Below, in pieces: positions 26,300 to 41,900 of a DNA stretch of 64,000 nt. The notes below the pieces were generated by a model that did no database searches, was not told the DNA's origin, and saw nothing but the letters and a program-made list of their open reading frames with translations. Both the position numbers and the translations under genes were made by a program. The first letter of the stretch is position 1. Every line of letters starts with the position of its first letter. Source of the stretch: Rostratula benghalensis (taxonomy: Eukaryota > Chordata > Aves > Charadriiformes > Rostratulidae); NCBI GenBank assembly GCA_013399305.1, contig VXAI01000050.1, forward strand, positions 248,001 through 312,000. The letters run 5' to 3'.

Positions 26300-26911
26300 T
26301 GTTAGAATGAGTTTGTTTATTGTCAGACAAGAGTTCCCAGACTGTTGTTGTTTTGTTTTTGTTTTTGTTTTTGTTTTTGTTTTTGTTTTTTTTTTAAGAA
26401 ACAAACAAGCCCAAAACTATTTTGATTTTAATCAAAAATGTATTTTCTTCATAAAAAAAATTCACATACTCACTGTGTCTACTCTACAGAATTTGTCCAT
26501 TTCATTACACCGTGTGTCAATCCTAGTATGTCTGTTCACTGCAAAAACTCGTGGCTAGTGTGTGTAATACAGCACAGGAGGAGGTATTGCTCAGTTCCAC
26601 TACTTTTATATAATAATTAAAAAAAAATACAGAAAATGTTCTTGGCTACTTGCACTGTATTCCAGACTTAAAAGTCCCATGAAAGTTCTAGAAAATGAAG
26701 TTAATTGTATTTGGTTGGTAGAATACCCTTAGAAGCCAGTTAGTTAAAATTCCTCTCTTACGCTGAGTCAGTCCATAATCCCATTTGTTCGCAGCAGCAA
26801 AGTCCAGGTGTGTGGTTCCTAAAAGAAATACTCTTTCTTGTTACCTTTTTATTCAGCACAAATGGAGTCATGTGCTTTTTATTTCAGAAATTAAGTGATA
26901 TACTGACATAT
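26300..26911 (-). other. LRRN3: Likely LRRN3 3' UTR
   Basis: This follows the LRRN3 stop codon directly. Minus-strand AATAAA hexamers lie at 26883-26878 and 26853-26848, very close to the stop, and at 26321-26316, which would give a 3' UTR of about 600 nt. The last is the more plausible end, but transcripts would be needed to decide. A GTTTTT-type microsatellite (AAAAAC on the mRNA strand) at 26344-26395 lies inside the inferred UTR. Confidence 0.4.
26344..26395. repeat. (GTTTTT)n microsatellite
   Basis: GTT units pass into six or so GTTTTT units and then a T run. On the LRRN3 strand the repeat reads (AAAAAC)n and would lie just upstream of the distal AATAAA at 26321-26316. Confidence 0.9.
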
Positions 26912-29044
<2,133 letters not shown>

Positions 29045-29115
29045 TCAGATGTTCAGAAAATTATCAGACCCTTTAGTATTCCACAGTTATGGTTTTGGAA
29101 TTCAGTACAACCTGG

Positions 29116-29325
29116 TCAGTTGGTAATACACACACTTGCATTTGTCCGATGATGGTCGCGAAGGATTTTCTTCCTGAGGATAGGTGATAAATTTGTAACC
29201 AACTTGTCCAGTAGCAAGAGGCATTTTGTGGAAATGAAGGTCACTCCGTTCTTGATGACATAAAATTCATAAGGTTTGTGAAGATGAAGTATGTATAGAT
29301 GGTCATAGGAGATTAAGCAATTCAT
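29116..29325 (-). CDS. Upstream ORF 2 in the LRRN3 leader (69 codons)
   Basis: The frame starts with ATG directly after the stop of uORF 1 (TAAATG) and ends with TGA 77 nt before the LRRN3 start, in a different frame from LRRN3. The predicted peptide has no recognisable domain. The start context is weak (T at -3), so it would be reached mainly by reinitiation after uORF 1 or by leaky scanning. Such an ORF in a leader usually lowers translation of the main frame. Whether it is translated or conserved is not known from the sequence. Confidence 0.35.
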   Translation of the reverse strand: MNCLISYDHLYILHLHKPYEFYVIKNGVTFISTKCLLLLDKLVTNLSPILRKKILRDHHRTNASVCITN

Positions 29326-29355
29326 TTATTTAGTAGTATTAACTTCAAATCCCAT
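29326..29355 (-). CDS. Upstream ORF 1 in the LRRN3 leader (9 codons)
   Basis: A nine-codon frame, MGFEVNTTK, begins with a strong context, ATCATGG (A at -3, G at +4), and its TAA touches the ATG of uORF 2 in the same frame. If the exon starts at 29389, this is the first ATG within it, 34 nt from the splice junction. Its strong context suggests that ribosomes scanning the leader would engage it. Confidence 0.35.
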   Translation of the reverse strand: MGFEVNTTK

Positions 29356-32062
29356 GATTGATTAGTGTTTGCAGGAATGACAGGATGACCTAAAATGTAA
29401 GAAGGGGAAATAATTAGTATAGGATACTATAAAGTTATAAATTAATTTAGCTATCTTTTGCTCTCTAATGTTAATTATTGCAAGTACGAAAAGAAAATGA
29501 CTGTGGTGCCTAGAGTATTGTAGTAGTATCCGGATAGCATAAGTGAAGTTAATATAGTAATATATCTTTAGACTTGTAGCTTGTCATACATCCAGTGGAG
29601 CATTGCTCTACAGAAAGATGAAGATCCACAAAGTACAAAGCAAATTATATCAGTGAGATTTTTCTACATATTTTATGCTCCTTTAAAATATTTTCTTTTT
29701 TCTTTCAGTTATCACTAGAAGCATACTGAATTCTGTTGGCTTTGAAAATGTAAACACTGAGCAAAATCCTACAGAACATGAATATTTAACTTTTGAACAT
29801 GAAGTTTATAAATATAAAGAACATAATTTATGTGTAATCAAAGGGAAAAGGAATTGTTGGATTAATACACATTCCTAATGATGACATATTTAGGCAAGCC
29901 TGCGAGATATTTATACAGAAATATACAAAATTGATAATCCACAGGTTTCATCATGTTCTAATTCTTTTTGTAGTTGCTGTTTAGGAAGAAAAAATTTATT
30001 TACAGCAACAATTAGAAAGAAATATGTACCTCATAATAAATAGCTCATCATTTTGGCACATTGAGGCTAATTACTGGATTGCTTACTTTGGCTTCCATAA
30101 CTTCAATTGCAAGGAATAACAACAGAAAAGTGTCTTCAGTGTGATAAGAAGGAAAAAAATAACTACAGTAGCAATTGCTTCTTTGGTCTGTAGCTCTCTG
30201 CAAGAATCAGAAATTTGCTATGAAGTTACAGATTTCCTTCATGTTCCAAATTATAGTAAAGACTGAAGCCTTAGCATCTTGAAACATCAAATGTGTCCTC
30301 TCCAGATTTTTGGTATGTACTTGCTTTTTTGGGGAAAAAAAAATAAATCCTGCTATGTGTGTACATTGTGTTCCAAGCAATATAATTCAAAAGCTCTTGT
30401 GTTTCCACATATGAAGTAGTAGAGATTATCTGCTTCATCTGCCTCAGGATGAAGACTTTGCACTAACTTTAAATTACTTTGTCCCAGAAGACTGCCATAT
30501 GATACACATTTATGCCCTTCCTCTCCTTGCCTCTAGTGTTAAAATTCACAGTGACATTGTTTACAAACTATAAGATAAGATCAATGCTTAATTGACATTG
30601 ATAAATAACTTTTGAGGTATTTCTGGCATAGATAGAATTACAAAAGTCAAGTGTCAAGGATTTGGATTTTAGGTTTCCTTTCCAAGCCCAGGAAGAATGG
30701 GCATATTGACCATGTAGGTGTTCCGTTTCAGCTCCCAGGAGAGGTGTTGGACCATGTTGAGTCACATGAAGTTTGCCAGTTTCAAGTACATTTGGCAAGT
30801 CTTTGAGGCTGCTGTTTTGTGTTATGTACATTTAATGACATTTAATATTTTATTTTAGAATGTAAGTATATTAATAAAGTGAACAGACAATGTGTGAGAT
30901 AAACATACAGAAAACATTCTGCTGTTTTGAGGATTAATAATATGTTTTTATGCAAATGGGCCCACTTATACTGAAATGCAAAGACATGCTGACAGAAATA
31001 GTAAGAATGTAATCTGTTCCTTTGTTCTGAGAAATGAGATGAAAGGAGAAAAAAGGATGGCTGTTGTGGCAGAGGGATGGGGTGGAAATTCTTTACTCAT
31101 ATTCTTGATGTGCTTTCTAAAGCACATGTCCCATTGACTTCTGGAATTTTTTTTGGCTTGTATATTAAAAATACATCTGTAAGCATGGCAAATGCAATAT
31201 GTAAGCTTCTAATAACTGAAGGGTCATTGGAAATCTTACCTGAATAGTAATTTAATTGAGATTCAACAGACTGCTACTGCAGCTATCAACTCTTAGCATT
31301 TTAATCCCACTATGATGCTCAGGGATTTCTTCTTAGTAGAGGTACTGGGAAAGTATTCTGGAGAAGTATAACTACATAGCTGACCTGGTTTTCTTCTCCT
31401 CCCTGGACATTTGCTATTGGCCACTGTGAAAAATGGGATGTGGATAAGGGTGGATTTTTCATGTGTGTCTCAGGTACCTGAATGGTTGTACCAATTAAAG
31501 TATGTAAACTACTAGATTTTTGTGTATGTGGAGGTAACATCTTCCTGGATTTGAGTTTATACTCCTGAAATTATACTTTAGCTTCTATGGGATTTTTAAA
31601 ATGGGCACCACTGGACATTTTCACATAGTATATATTGGAGTGGGCTTTCTGCAAAAGGCAGCAAAAAAGAAGAGGTTAGAGATCCAGGTTGAAATTCTTC
31701 TTTATGATTTAATCTGATGTCTTTTCTCTTTCTGGTGAATGCTTCAGCTAATAAGGCGCCAGCTCAAGCTCATATGGTGTTCTAGCATAAATCTTTCTTA
31801 TTTCTTCAGTTAAAGTGTTTCTGCCTTGTATAAAATATTCACTGGGTTTGAGTGCCTTGAATAACAGATTGTAGAATAATTTTCACACTCTCCCAGCCAT
31901 TGAACAGTCATTGTTCCAAAAGATGTTGTTTCACTTCAGAAAGATTTTTGGTTTAAATATTGCCATAGCTGTGTATTATTTTACATGGAAATGATTTGGT
32001 ATTGTTATTCAAGGGGTGGGCTGAAAGAATGTTTCTGTAGCAGTTTGGGCGTCAATGGTGAG

Positions 32063-32178
32063 ATCATAAAATCATAGAATAAAATATCTCAAGTTGGAAA
32101 GGAAGGACTCATAAGGATCATTGAGTTCAACTCCCTGCTCCTTGCAGGAGAACCTAAAACTAAATCTTATGACTGTAC
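32063..32178 (-). mobile_element. CR1 LINE 3' end fragment
   Basis: It starts ATCATAAAATCATAGAAT and continues with CAAGTTGGAAAGGAAGGACTC and GAGTTCAACTCCCTGCTCC, a diverged antisense CR1 3' end of roughly 115 bp. Similarity is lost after the AACCTAAAACTAAATC block. Confidence 0.8.
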
Positions 32179-32467
32179 TACACATCATATGACATCAAGC
32201 ATGAAAAAGTGAAGTAGGGAAATGCACAGCAAGAATAGTATAGAATCATTTTGAGCAGCAAAACATTTTTTTAAGTCTGTTTGTTTAGTTATTTTGGGTT
32301 GTTTTTTTTTGTTTATAATTGTGTGAGTCTGATATGCAATGTTGACAGAGAAGGTAAGAGAACATGGATTAGTGATGTGAAGTTTTCTAGTCCCACCTGA
32401 AGAGATGAAAATCCAGAATCAAGTTATGCAGCATGACTTTTCTTATGCCAGCTGGTTGTATTGATTA

Positions 32468-32480
32468 TGTGTGTGTGTGT
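32468..32480. repeat. (TG)n microsatellite, short
   Basis: About six TG units; a minor simple repeat. Confidence 0.7.
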
Positions 32481-35400
32481 ATGTAATGAATTTTGAATGT
32501 TGAGATGTGTGTATATCCTTTTGAATTGAAAAGTGAGCTGAAGTTTACTGTAACAAAATAAACCTCATGCAAATTTATATCTTGTGCTCAACACCATAAA
32601 CTGTAATTGAAGTTCAACCTCCTTGAAGAACGTAGCATCACAGAGATAAATGTTTTTTTCTGAACAACAAGCAGGTAACTTTGTGTTACTTTGAACTTTG
32701 GGAATGCACTGATTCACTTTCTTCATTAATGTACTGATAATAGTAAATATGTGCTGATAACACTAAATAAAGATTAAGTTGAAATACTCTTACTAACAGT
32801 GACTTTCAGTATTTCTATTAATGGGTTTGAATGCTTTAAAGCTACATGCTTTGCACCATCTGGAGTTTTATGTGAAAGTTGTACATTTCAAATGTTGAGA
32901 TTTAAAGATACTAATAAGGACAAAGAGAACCCAAAGGTTATTTACCTTGTTCCTTTGAGTAGTATTTAAAGCATGAGATTTACATACACAGAGGTTTCAG
33001 TGCGAAAGTAGATATTTTCTTTAAAAAAAAGAGTTTATTTCAATAATGTGATTATGCCAGCACTACTTGTTAAGCAAAATTACTACTTTTTATTATGCTC
33101 CTGGGTTTTGGCGACTCTCAAGATTTTAGATCCTGATGCAAGTGATTCTTAAAAATTGTACCTACTATGGTGCACAACAGAAAACTTTGTAGAGATGAGG
33201 CTCAGCAGCAAATTATCACCGGTGAGTTGATCTGTGGGTTAAGTGCTTTCACACAAGCAGCAGCAGGAGCTGTGCATCATAGTTTTGGAGTCTTGATGTA
33301 AATCTTTACCTGGTTGCATTTATAAATCTTTATGTGCACTTTGATTTCACATATATTTCCTCATCCAGGTAAAATGTTATGGTTTGCTTCCTGATGTCTC
33401 AATTTAAAAGTCTAAATGGAGTCTGCATCTAAAAAGTTAGTATTTCTTATTAGTAATGATATTAAGTATTTTTATTCTTGTTTTCCTGTAGTAGAACTTT
33501 TGTCCTAAATGTGTTTAAATCTTTATGGACAGATTATTCAATCTCTTCTGGAAGGCCGTCCCTGTACTTACTGTCTTGCTAAACCTGATGTCCCTCTTGC
33601 TTTTAAAGTACTATATCTTGTTTCAGAAAAGTGCACCCTGATGTGTGTGACTTTTTGCAGCCTAATTATCTCTTCTGTAGGCAATGATTGGTATGTCTTA
33701 ATTAGGTTTGTTTCATTCACTGCTATTGACAGCTGGAGCCTTGGTTTACAAGAGGGTATCACCGTTATTTGAGCTGGAAAAGACATTCAGTGAATGAATA
33801 AACTGAGCAACGTTTCTCATCACTGGAGCAACAGACAGCTAAGAACCAAGTCAGAGTGGGCAGAAAGGAAAAGAAACACGTCAGGTTTTGGCAATCTTTC
33901 TTTTCCACTTCAGCAGTTAGAGAGACAGTGATAAAAACTAAAAACGCAGCAGCTACGCTGCAATGTGCCCTGCTGGCAATAAGGCAAACAGTTCACTTCA
34001 CAAGGACCAATTTAGAGGTGGCAAGCATTTTGAAAACACAGCTGTTCATACAAAGCTACCTTTCAAACACATCAACTGAAAGAGCCACTTCTCAATTCTT
34101 GTCATTATAACCACTTTGAGCAGTTCTAGGGACAGAAATCTGGAAATGGCACTAACCAAAAATCGGGCATGGGACATTTCATACCTCACGTGATTGTGGG
34201 TAGAGCACTTAGGGTTTTTTTTTTTGTTTTGTTTCTTGTTTTAATGTTACTTGTGGAAATACACAGACTTAAGTTTGAACAGTTAGTATGTTTCTGACAA
34301 TTTTATAAGGCAATTCTGTGTTTGTTGTCTCATGCAAATAAAAAAAAGTTTCCTTGGGGAATTTTTGCAAAAGAGTTTCATACAGAATCCTGTTTCTCTT
34401 TACAAATACTAATTAACAGTTTGCTCTAATATGCTCTTATTGTTTTATAATCGTACATACAGATACCATATAGTCTCAAACTAAAGCACGAATGAGGATT
34501 TTTGGAAATTAATGTGTTTCTGACAATCTCAGTTCTGAAGTGTTCAGCTTGGGTAGCTGATGATATCAGCTGACCATGGGATTTTAAGAGTCTTAGGTTT
34601 AAAACCTCAAAAATTAGTATCTGAAATATCTGGACATGTTTGAAAAATTTGACTAGGACTTTCTGTTGGGATGTTGACTAATTTTGGAAATCTACTTTAC
34701 TTTTTTTCTAATGATTGATTTTTAGAACTTCAGGCTGGCCCTGAATAGGATTTAGCACAAGATGTAAAGGAAGTGACAGAGCTACTTCTACTTTATCCTA
34801 GAAGCAATTTGCAATGTCTGAACAATTATTTCAGCATATGTGTTCATATTTGTTTTGTGAACTTGTTACACGTCATTTTAATTATTTTCCTTACTTCAAA
34901 TAAATTTGCCTGAGGGAAAGCCACAATATTAAAATGTTTAATACAGCTGTAAAGCAGGACAAGTCTCCACACCTTAGACCATTACAAGATAAGAGTGACA
35001 TGGTTTTATACATCACTAGAAGTTCCTTATATACATTGACATCATGTGTTTTGAGGTAACTTTCATTTACAAATAATGGTAGATTCAAAAAAACATTGCA
35101 AATATCTAGATTTACATGAGATTTACCCTTTTTCTTTCTCTAATTAAGTCTGGTCTACTATTTTTGTGTTCATTTACCCTATCTTAATGCAACTGAAGGG
35201 ATACCAAAGGAATTATCACATTGTACAATTCATTAAGAATTTACTGTAGTTCTGTTTCCTGTATCAATCCAAAATTACATTACAGTATTTGTGAAAACAT
35301 TTCAATATAATAAGGCTTTGAAAATACAGTATTTAAAATAGATGTGATAAAACAACACAACAAAAAAAGAAAGCCAAAAGAATATTTGCATATGGTATGT

Positions 35401-38400
35401 GATAATGTGTTGCACATGCTACTTTAGAATAACTTTTCAATGAACTTAAAGGAACCTTTGGTAAAACCTTATTTTAAAAATGGGAGGAAGGAAAAGAGAT
35501 AACACTTGTTTTCTAACCTATTTTAAACTGGATTACATTGATTTACCATGAAATTACAGAAAACTGTGGGACCACCTGCATATGAAGTAAAGTGTTTGTC
35601 AATCATAATCATGGCACTTAACAGAAATAGTACATAATTTTGTTACTGTTATTAATTTGGTGGCAGCAGCAGTATTGTGCCTTGGAGCCATAGTGGTGAA
35701 GAAGAACCATACCATCCTGTGTGCTAACTTGCTGCAAAACAAAACTGTGAGCTTTACTCCATAGAGCTTAAAATTTACATACAAGAAGAGGGACAACTGA
35801 TAGTTCAGACAGGGCAGAAAAAAATAGATCTTATTTTATTTCTTCTTCCTATATCATATATTGAATGTATAATTCTGATGTTTTTATCTAAAAGTCTTAT
35901 TCATTGCTAGTATTACTTGTTTTATTTTGTCTTAAATAATAACTGCACATATTTTTTTCTAGTTGTCAGAGAAAATAGCAAGGATTAAATGTTAAAAATA
36001 AAGTTTCAAAGTACTTAGACCTTTGCTGTCCTTGTTATAGTTCTTACCTTTAGAAAGGTTTCACTGTGACTTATTTATTGTTGCCATTATCAAGCAATTA
36101 TGTCAAAAAATATTGCTGTAACTTGGGAAAGTAATGTGTTACTTTAATTTAGATTTATTCGTACATGTCCAACTTCTTTTTGACAGTTGTCATGTTAGTA
36201 GTGGAGAAGCACATATTGGCAGTTACCTAGGCACATAGTTGGCAAGAGAGCAGTCACGTTCTGGATGTGGGTGAATGTACCCAGTTACCAGATGCTTCAA
36301 GCAGATGGCCAGAACTAAAGATGAGTGAGACCAGTTTTGGCTTGATTTTCTAGAAAGCTACCATACTGATTCTGGGAGTCCACAGTACATTTGACTAGTA
36401 AAGAAGCCTAGCCAAAATCCAGCAGAGCTATTGGCAAAATCTGCATTTTGTGATTTTTTTTTCTCTTTGTGATTTTGAAATGTAAATATGAAACATGCCT
36501 GAAACAAAGAAATAAGTGTGTTCAGGTAGTTGTAATAAAGACAGAGAAATATAGTGGCTGTACTTAGCACATAATATTTTCCTTGGGAATTTATCTTTTT
36601 TTCATTTGTCACAGGACAAAGGCCACTGAAATAATAACATCATAATAAACACGATAATTTTAGGAGTTAAAATTTCTATTCTATAATTTTTCAGTAACAA
36701 AGATGAAGGTTGAAAGAATCTAAATCCATTTAATTTGTCAGTCTTTAATTGCAGACTCCTAATGTTTAGTGAATTCACCTTGTAGTTTTGGTATATTGGC
36801 GATTTGTTGTGGAAAATGGTCGTGTCAAGCTAAATGCACTTATAATAATTTAAAAAATTATAATTTCCATGTGCACTGTATTGATTATCAACTATAATAA
36901 TCTAAAAATACAAAAGGTATTAATGAATGCAGTTATATCAGGAATATAAAATTAGGCTTAATTGCTTTAACTTTATAATTGTGAATATATTAGGTGATTA
37001 CTTTCATTCTGAGCCACCTGGGGAATGAGGTCCTCAAAGTATTGTTCAACGGAAATGGGTAATTTTTTAAGAAAACATGCTTGAGGCAGTGTAGAGAAAT
37101 GGATTGATGAGAAAACAATTTCAGGATGCAAAACCAGACAATGCATAAAGCAGAATATTATTGTAAAGATTAGGAAATAAAAGTTCCGTTTTCTGCTGTG
37201 TTTTATATCAGTTGGAGTGATTTATGCATACTCATAAATTACCAGCTCATAGAGATACTGTCATTTCTGATTGCAGAAGGTATTTTTATTTGTATTTAGT
37301 TTTAATTACATTTTTTGCTCAGCTGAGCATCTCGTTAAAAATATTACATGTTAAGTGATGTTTTACCAAACTAATGTTTTTTTCAGAACTCAAATTATTG
37401 CTTTTTGTGCTTTTAGCACCCACTGTTCAGCTCTAAGCCACACTGTGGGATTATCAGGGTTCATTTCTTATTTTCCCGATAGTGAATACATTAAAATGCT
37501 GATCTTATTTTCTCTTTATGACTCGCTTTTTAAAATAAGACCAGAAGAAAGAGGATAAATACAGGATAAATAAATAGCAACCCTTATAGTTAAGTACAAT
37601 AACACTTCTATTGTGTGTGACACTACAGCTAAATAGTCATATAGTTCCTGAAACAGTAACTGGATCTTCTTTCAAGTGTTTTTCTTTTCCTTTCAAAATT
37701 GCAAAATTTCAAACATTGTGTCTCTCTAGCACATATAGATTCCTGGCCACCTTCCCCACTCCATTTTCCCCCAATGTACAATCCGTCTAGTTTTTTCTAT
37801 TATTTTAAAATGATTTTTTTGTATTTTGTCTAAAGTGAAAACTTTACTCCATCCCTTAATGTTAGATGATTTGGCTCATTACCATGTCATTGAACAGGAT
37901 TATTTCAATTATGAAACTTACATGATGTAGTCACATCTTGATTTTGTATTTCTTTCATAGCTCTCCAGCATCTGTCATCCTTTCATATCACCTTTTTGCA
38001 TTTGGGATGCCAAATCTGACAGGAGTGTAAAATTAATGTTCTGATCTTCCAGAGAATTTTGACCAGTATTTACTCTTCAAGTATTCAAGTCAATCAACCA
38101 GATTGTGATCACTGTACCTCAAAGCTTGCACTAGATTTTTTTGACAAGCATAATTTCTCTTGCATTTTGTTGTGATTCCTGCTTATAATTCAAAACTAGG
38201 GCATAGATATCTGCTGCAGGTGCATATGTAAAGACATGTAGGAACATTACCTCACATATTATGATAAGAATATGAGAGGTGCAGAGGTGTGGTTTTGCAA
38301 TGAAATGCATCTTTCTATGGGAAAATAGCTCTTCAAAGTGAACAAAAGATAAGTTTGAATTAAGATACTGAAAAGATCCTATTAGTGGTGATTATGGAAT

Positions 38401-38854
38401 GATAGAAAGAACAGTTTTGTTCATCACTGGTGTTGAAGTGGGATAGAAGAACCATTTCAAATTGTCCTTCCAGTTTGTCCTTCCAAAAAAGGATTAGGCA
38501 TAATTTTGTAATAATGATAATGCTAAATTGAAGCAACCTGCTTTTTTATTTTAAGACATTTATTTTTAAGTCTGACTTCAGCCTTTCTGTTTTCAGACAG
38601 TGGCAGCATGGTTCTCTTTTCCAGCAATAAAACAACCTGAATAAGTAAGAAAGATTTTTCAATAGTGTGAAACGATGAATTATGCTTTCAAGGTCTAGTA
38701 GTAATTTCTGCTTCAAATTTGTAAGACATCAGAAGGAACACCAGAAGTAAGGAGAAAGCCTTGATATGCTTGCTTACTCATAGGAGGATGACTGGCACTA
38801 GAATGCCCAAACCCACTAGTTTTGTTTATCAGCTACAGGTAAGGACTGTCATGA

Positions 38855-38950
38855 AACACTGTATATGGTTCTGGTCGCTCAGGTTCAGTAAAATAAATTG
38901 GAATTAGGGTGGAAGCAATTAGTATGAGGAAAATTATAATAAAACCATGT
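38855..38950 (+). mobile_element. Possible ancient LINE 3' scrap
   Basis: The text ATGGTTCTGGTCGCTCAGG followed by AAATTGGAATTAGGGTGGAAG recalls the conserved end of the L2/CR1 reverse-transcriptase region (a TGGTTCTGGTC-type block followed by a GAAAAGGTTCAGAG-like block). The match is short and diverged, so this is a weak call. Confidence 0.2.
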
Positions 38951-41900
38951 GAAACTAAGAAAAATAATACTTCCTCTGTAAAACAATTTTAAATTTGTTG
39001 ACAACAAAAGAGAAACAGCTGTGAGTTGTTTTTACAAAAATTAAGTACAGTGATATATTGTTTACAGGTAGATAAGGAGTGCTTATATATATTGGGAAGC
39101 ATGCAGATGTTTGACCTCCATGTATATGCTATACATGCAGCTGTAGTTCAGAGAAGAAAAGTACGTATATACCATTGGAGAGGTTAAAGCAGAGGACACG
39201 TATCAACTCTCTGACACTTGGAAATATTGATTTACCTTTTAGCTGGTCCTTCCTCTAGCTAATATGGTAGAACCAGGCCAGCAGTGTCCCAAGAGCAATT
39301 GATCCACCGTCTCAAAAAAAGAGATTCAGGTGACAAGGACATCCTCTAAAAATGTAAGTAGGTCTACTTTCTTGCAGTAGTGTGTAATAGATAGTGTAGA
39401 TACTTTTGGAGACCAGCAGCCAATTCACTTGACAGAGTTAGCTGATGAAATACACAAACCGACCCCAGTAGATGTGCATTGGGGATTAATTTGGTTAACC
39501 ACAATTTAAGCAGGTAAGTGAGGATGACTTAGCTTTGGCCTGTGGCTTTTTCTGCCAGTTTTTATAAATGTGAACTGAATATGTAGTTTAAATTCTCTTG
39601 TAGTATAATTATCCTTCCTTCAGGCAATAGTTGTCACCTCGTTCAATATTATAATGATGGAAGTTATAAACCACCTGTCTGTCTCCTTGCAAACGACTGT
39701 GTGTCCTCTGTAATGAGCATGGAAATGTCACCTTAAATTGCTTTAACTTTCTTAATACTAAGAAAACAAATCATGGAAAGCATTTGAAGTTCAAAATCCT
39801 TACCAGTTGTTATGCTTGTGTTAGCATGCTTTAAACTGTGCTTGTCATGGCAGGTGGAAAATGCAAATTTTGAAAGTAAATCCAGATTTAACATTTATCA
39901 TTAGGAACAGGGGGTGCAGAACGTGAGTGTTCTAACTGCTGTATTTTCAAACCCTGATTATCAGGTTCAGTTTCCACTTCTGGCTGTGGAGAACAATCGT
40001 GATGTATTCCTGAAATTCCAGTTTTGAAGTGCCATCTCTCACCTTTCAGTTGGTTGAGTGTTGAGATTATTCTGGAATTAAATGAATAGGTAAAGTAACA
40101 CATCCAAAAGGCTGAGAATTTGAAAAGTCCTGATAACATTTCTGTGAAGGTGACAGAATGCTCTTTTCTCTCTCATGTCATTCATGAGAGATAATGTGAG
40201 CCACATCCAGGGAAGGTGAAGCACCATTTGAAAGTTATAGAACTAATGAGTAGAAAGCTATAGCAGTTATAGGTGCAATAGCTGTGTTTGGCAGTTCTTC
40301 AGGAGTAAGCTTTTAGGATTGATCAAGACTTGCATTACAAACAGAAAGGAAAATACCCAAAAGACCATAAAGATGTTTGGCTTGAAAACTGGGTTTCAGT
40401 ATCATTATATTTCCCATGTTGCTGCTAAACATTAGAATTGAATGATAATTTATGTTACAAATAAACTTGCCATTTATTTGCCTTTTTTTTCTAGAAATAA
40501 TTATTCTTCAAGGGTCAACTTTTAAAGCATTTTAAACATTTTAAATTAATAAAAGCCTGTCTTGGAACAAAATACTGAAGAATTATTGAGTTCTCTTTAT
40601 AGCCAGGATGTCTAAATCCATTTTAATGCTTGTGCTTCATAGAATCATATGGACACAGAAAAACAGTATTCACCTGTCTAAAGTTTTAATGAAAGATGGA
40701 GAATCTACTACACGTGGAGATATAGACATTTACTTACAAAAAAATAGCATTACCTTGAAAGAAATAAAAATGGAAAACTGCAGTTACATATTGATGAAGA
40801 TAAAGCAAAGCGTGGTATTCCTTTGAAAATCGTCATGTAGTGATCTGCACCAGTCTAAAAAGATCTCTTCAAAGGTTGAGCAGGTTGTATCGTTAGTAGC
40901 TTAGTCTATTACTGAACCCTTTTCCTGTTTTGAAATGGATTGGTTTTTTGTTGAGAGTTAAAAATCTTTTGAATGTCTCTCCAGCAGGATTGTGCATCCT
41001 TTTCTTTATCATAGCTAGCTAGGATGATGATTTTATAAATAAGGTGGTATCAAGGATGTGCTGAGTACAGGCAATGCTCACTTAATGTTTGCAGATCAAA
41101 AAGTTAGCTATTAATTATGCTCAACTGCTAAACACTCATAGTTGTTTTTTCTAAGGCTGAATAATCTCATTTTAATACTGTGTACCTACCAATCTGATAC
41201 CCGAGGAAGGTTAAGGTGAAGGAGTCTTGACAAGTTTCCTTGTTTCCTCTTTCAGGTCTTCTAAGCTATTTTGGCGCTTTTAATTCTTTCAGGGATTGCT
41301 ATACGACCTCCGTGTTGTGACTGTATTAGAGAAGTAAGAATTGCATTCTGTTGAAGCAGAAGGACTTCTACTAATGCCCCTGAACACTTCTTCCCTACAT
41401 ATGAACTGAATTTCTAGTACTTTTAAGGAGAGAGAGGGGCAACGTTTGTCTCCTCTGAAATTGTTAAAGAACATAAAAGAACCTTACAACCCACTATTTT
41501 TGGTGAATAGGAAGGTTTGTTTTGATTTATTTTGCTTTATTGTACAGATAAAATAGTAGATTATATACAAATGTGATCCTTGAAATCTAATGGAAAGATA
41601 AATCTGCACATTGTAGTGGAAAAAAATCTTTCTGCTTCATTTGCTTAATTGTGCTATAGCATATTTTTCAAGCTGTTATTAAGGTTTGAAATGATTAGCC
41701 TTCATTAGTTTGGTAATTAGTTTAGGCAAATTGTTTTGGAACAGGCTCATTGCTATCTTACTGCTACTGAGTATCATATTTGTGTTACAAAAGTCACTCT
41801 CAAAGAATTTTTCACCATGGTTTTAATTGCTTTCTCTTTTAAAAATAACAGTGGCTAAGAAGCATGAAACAAAATTGGTTTCACTGGAAAAAATCCATAA

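Noticed and set aside
40635..40655. CATAGAATCATATGG as a CR1 end
   Set aside because: Following sequence does not continue into CR1.
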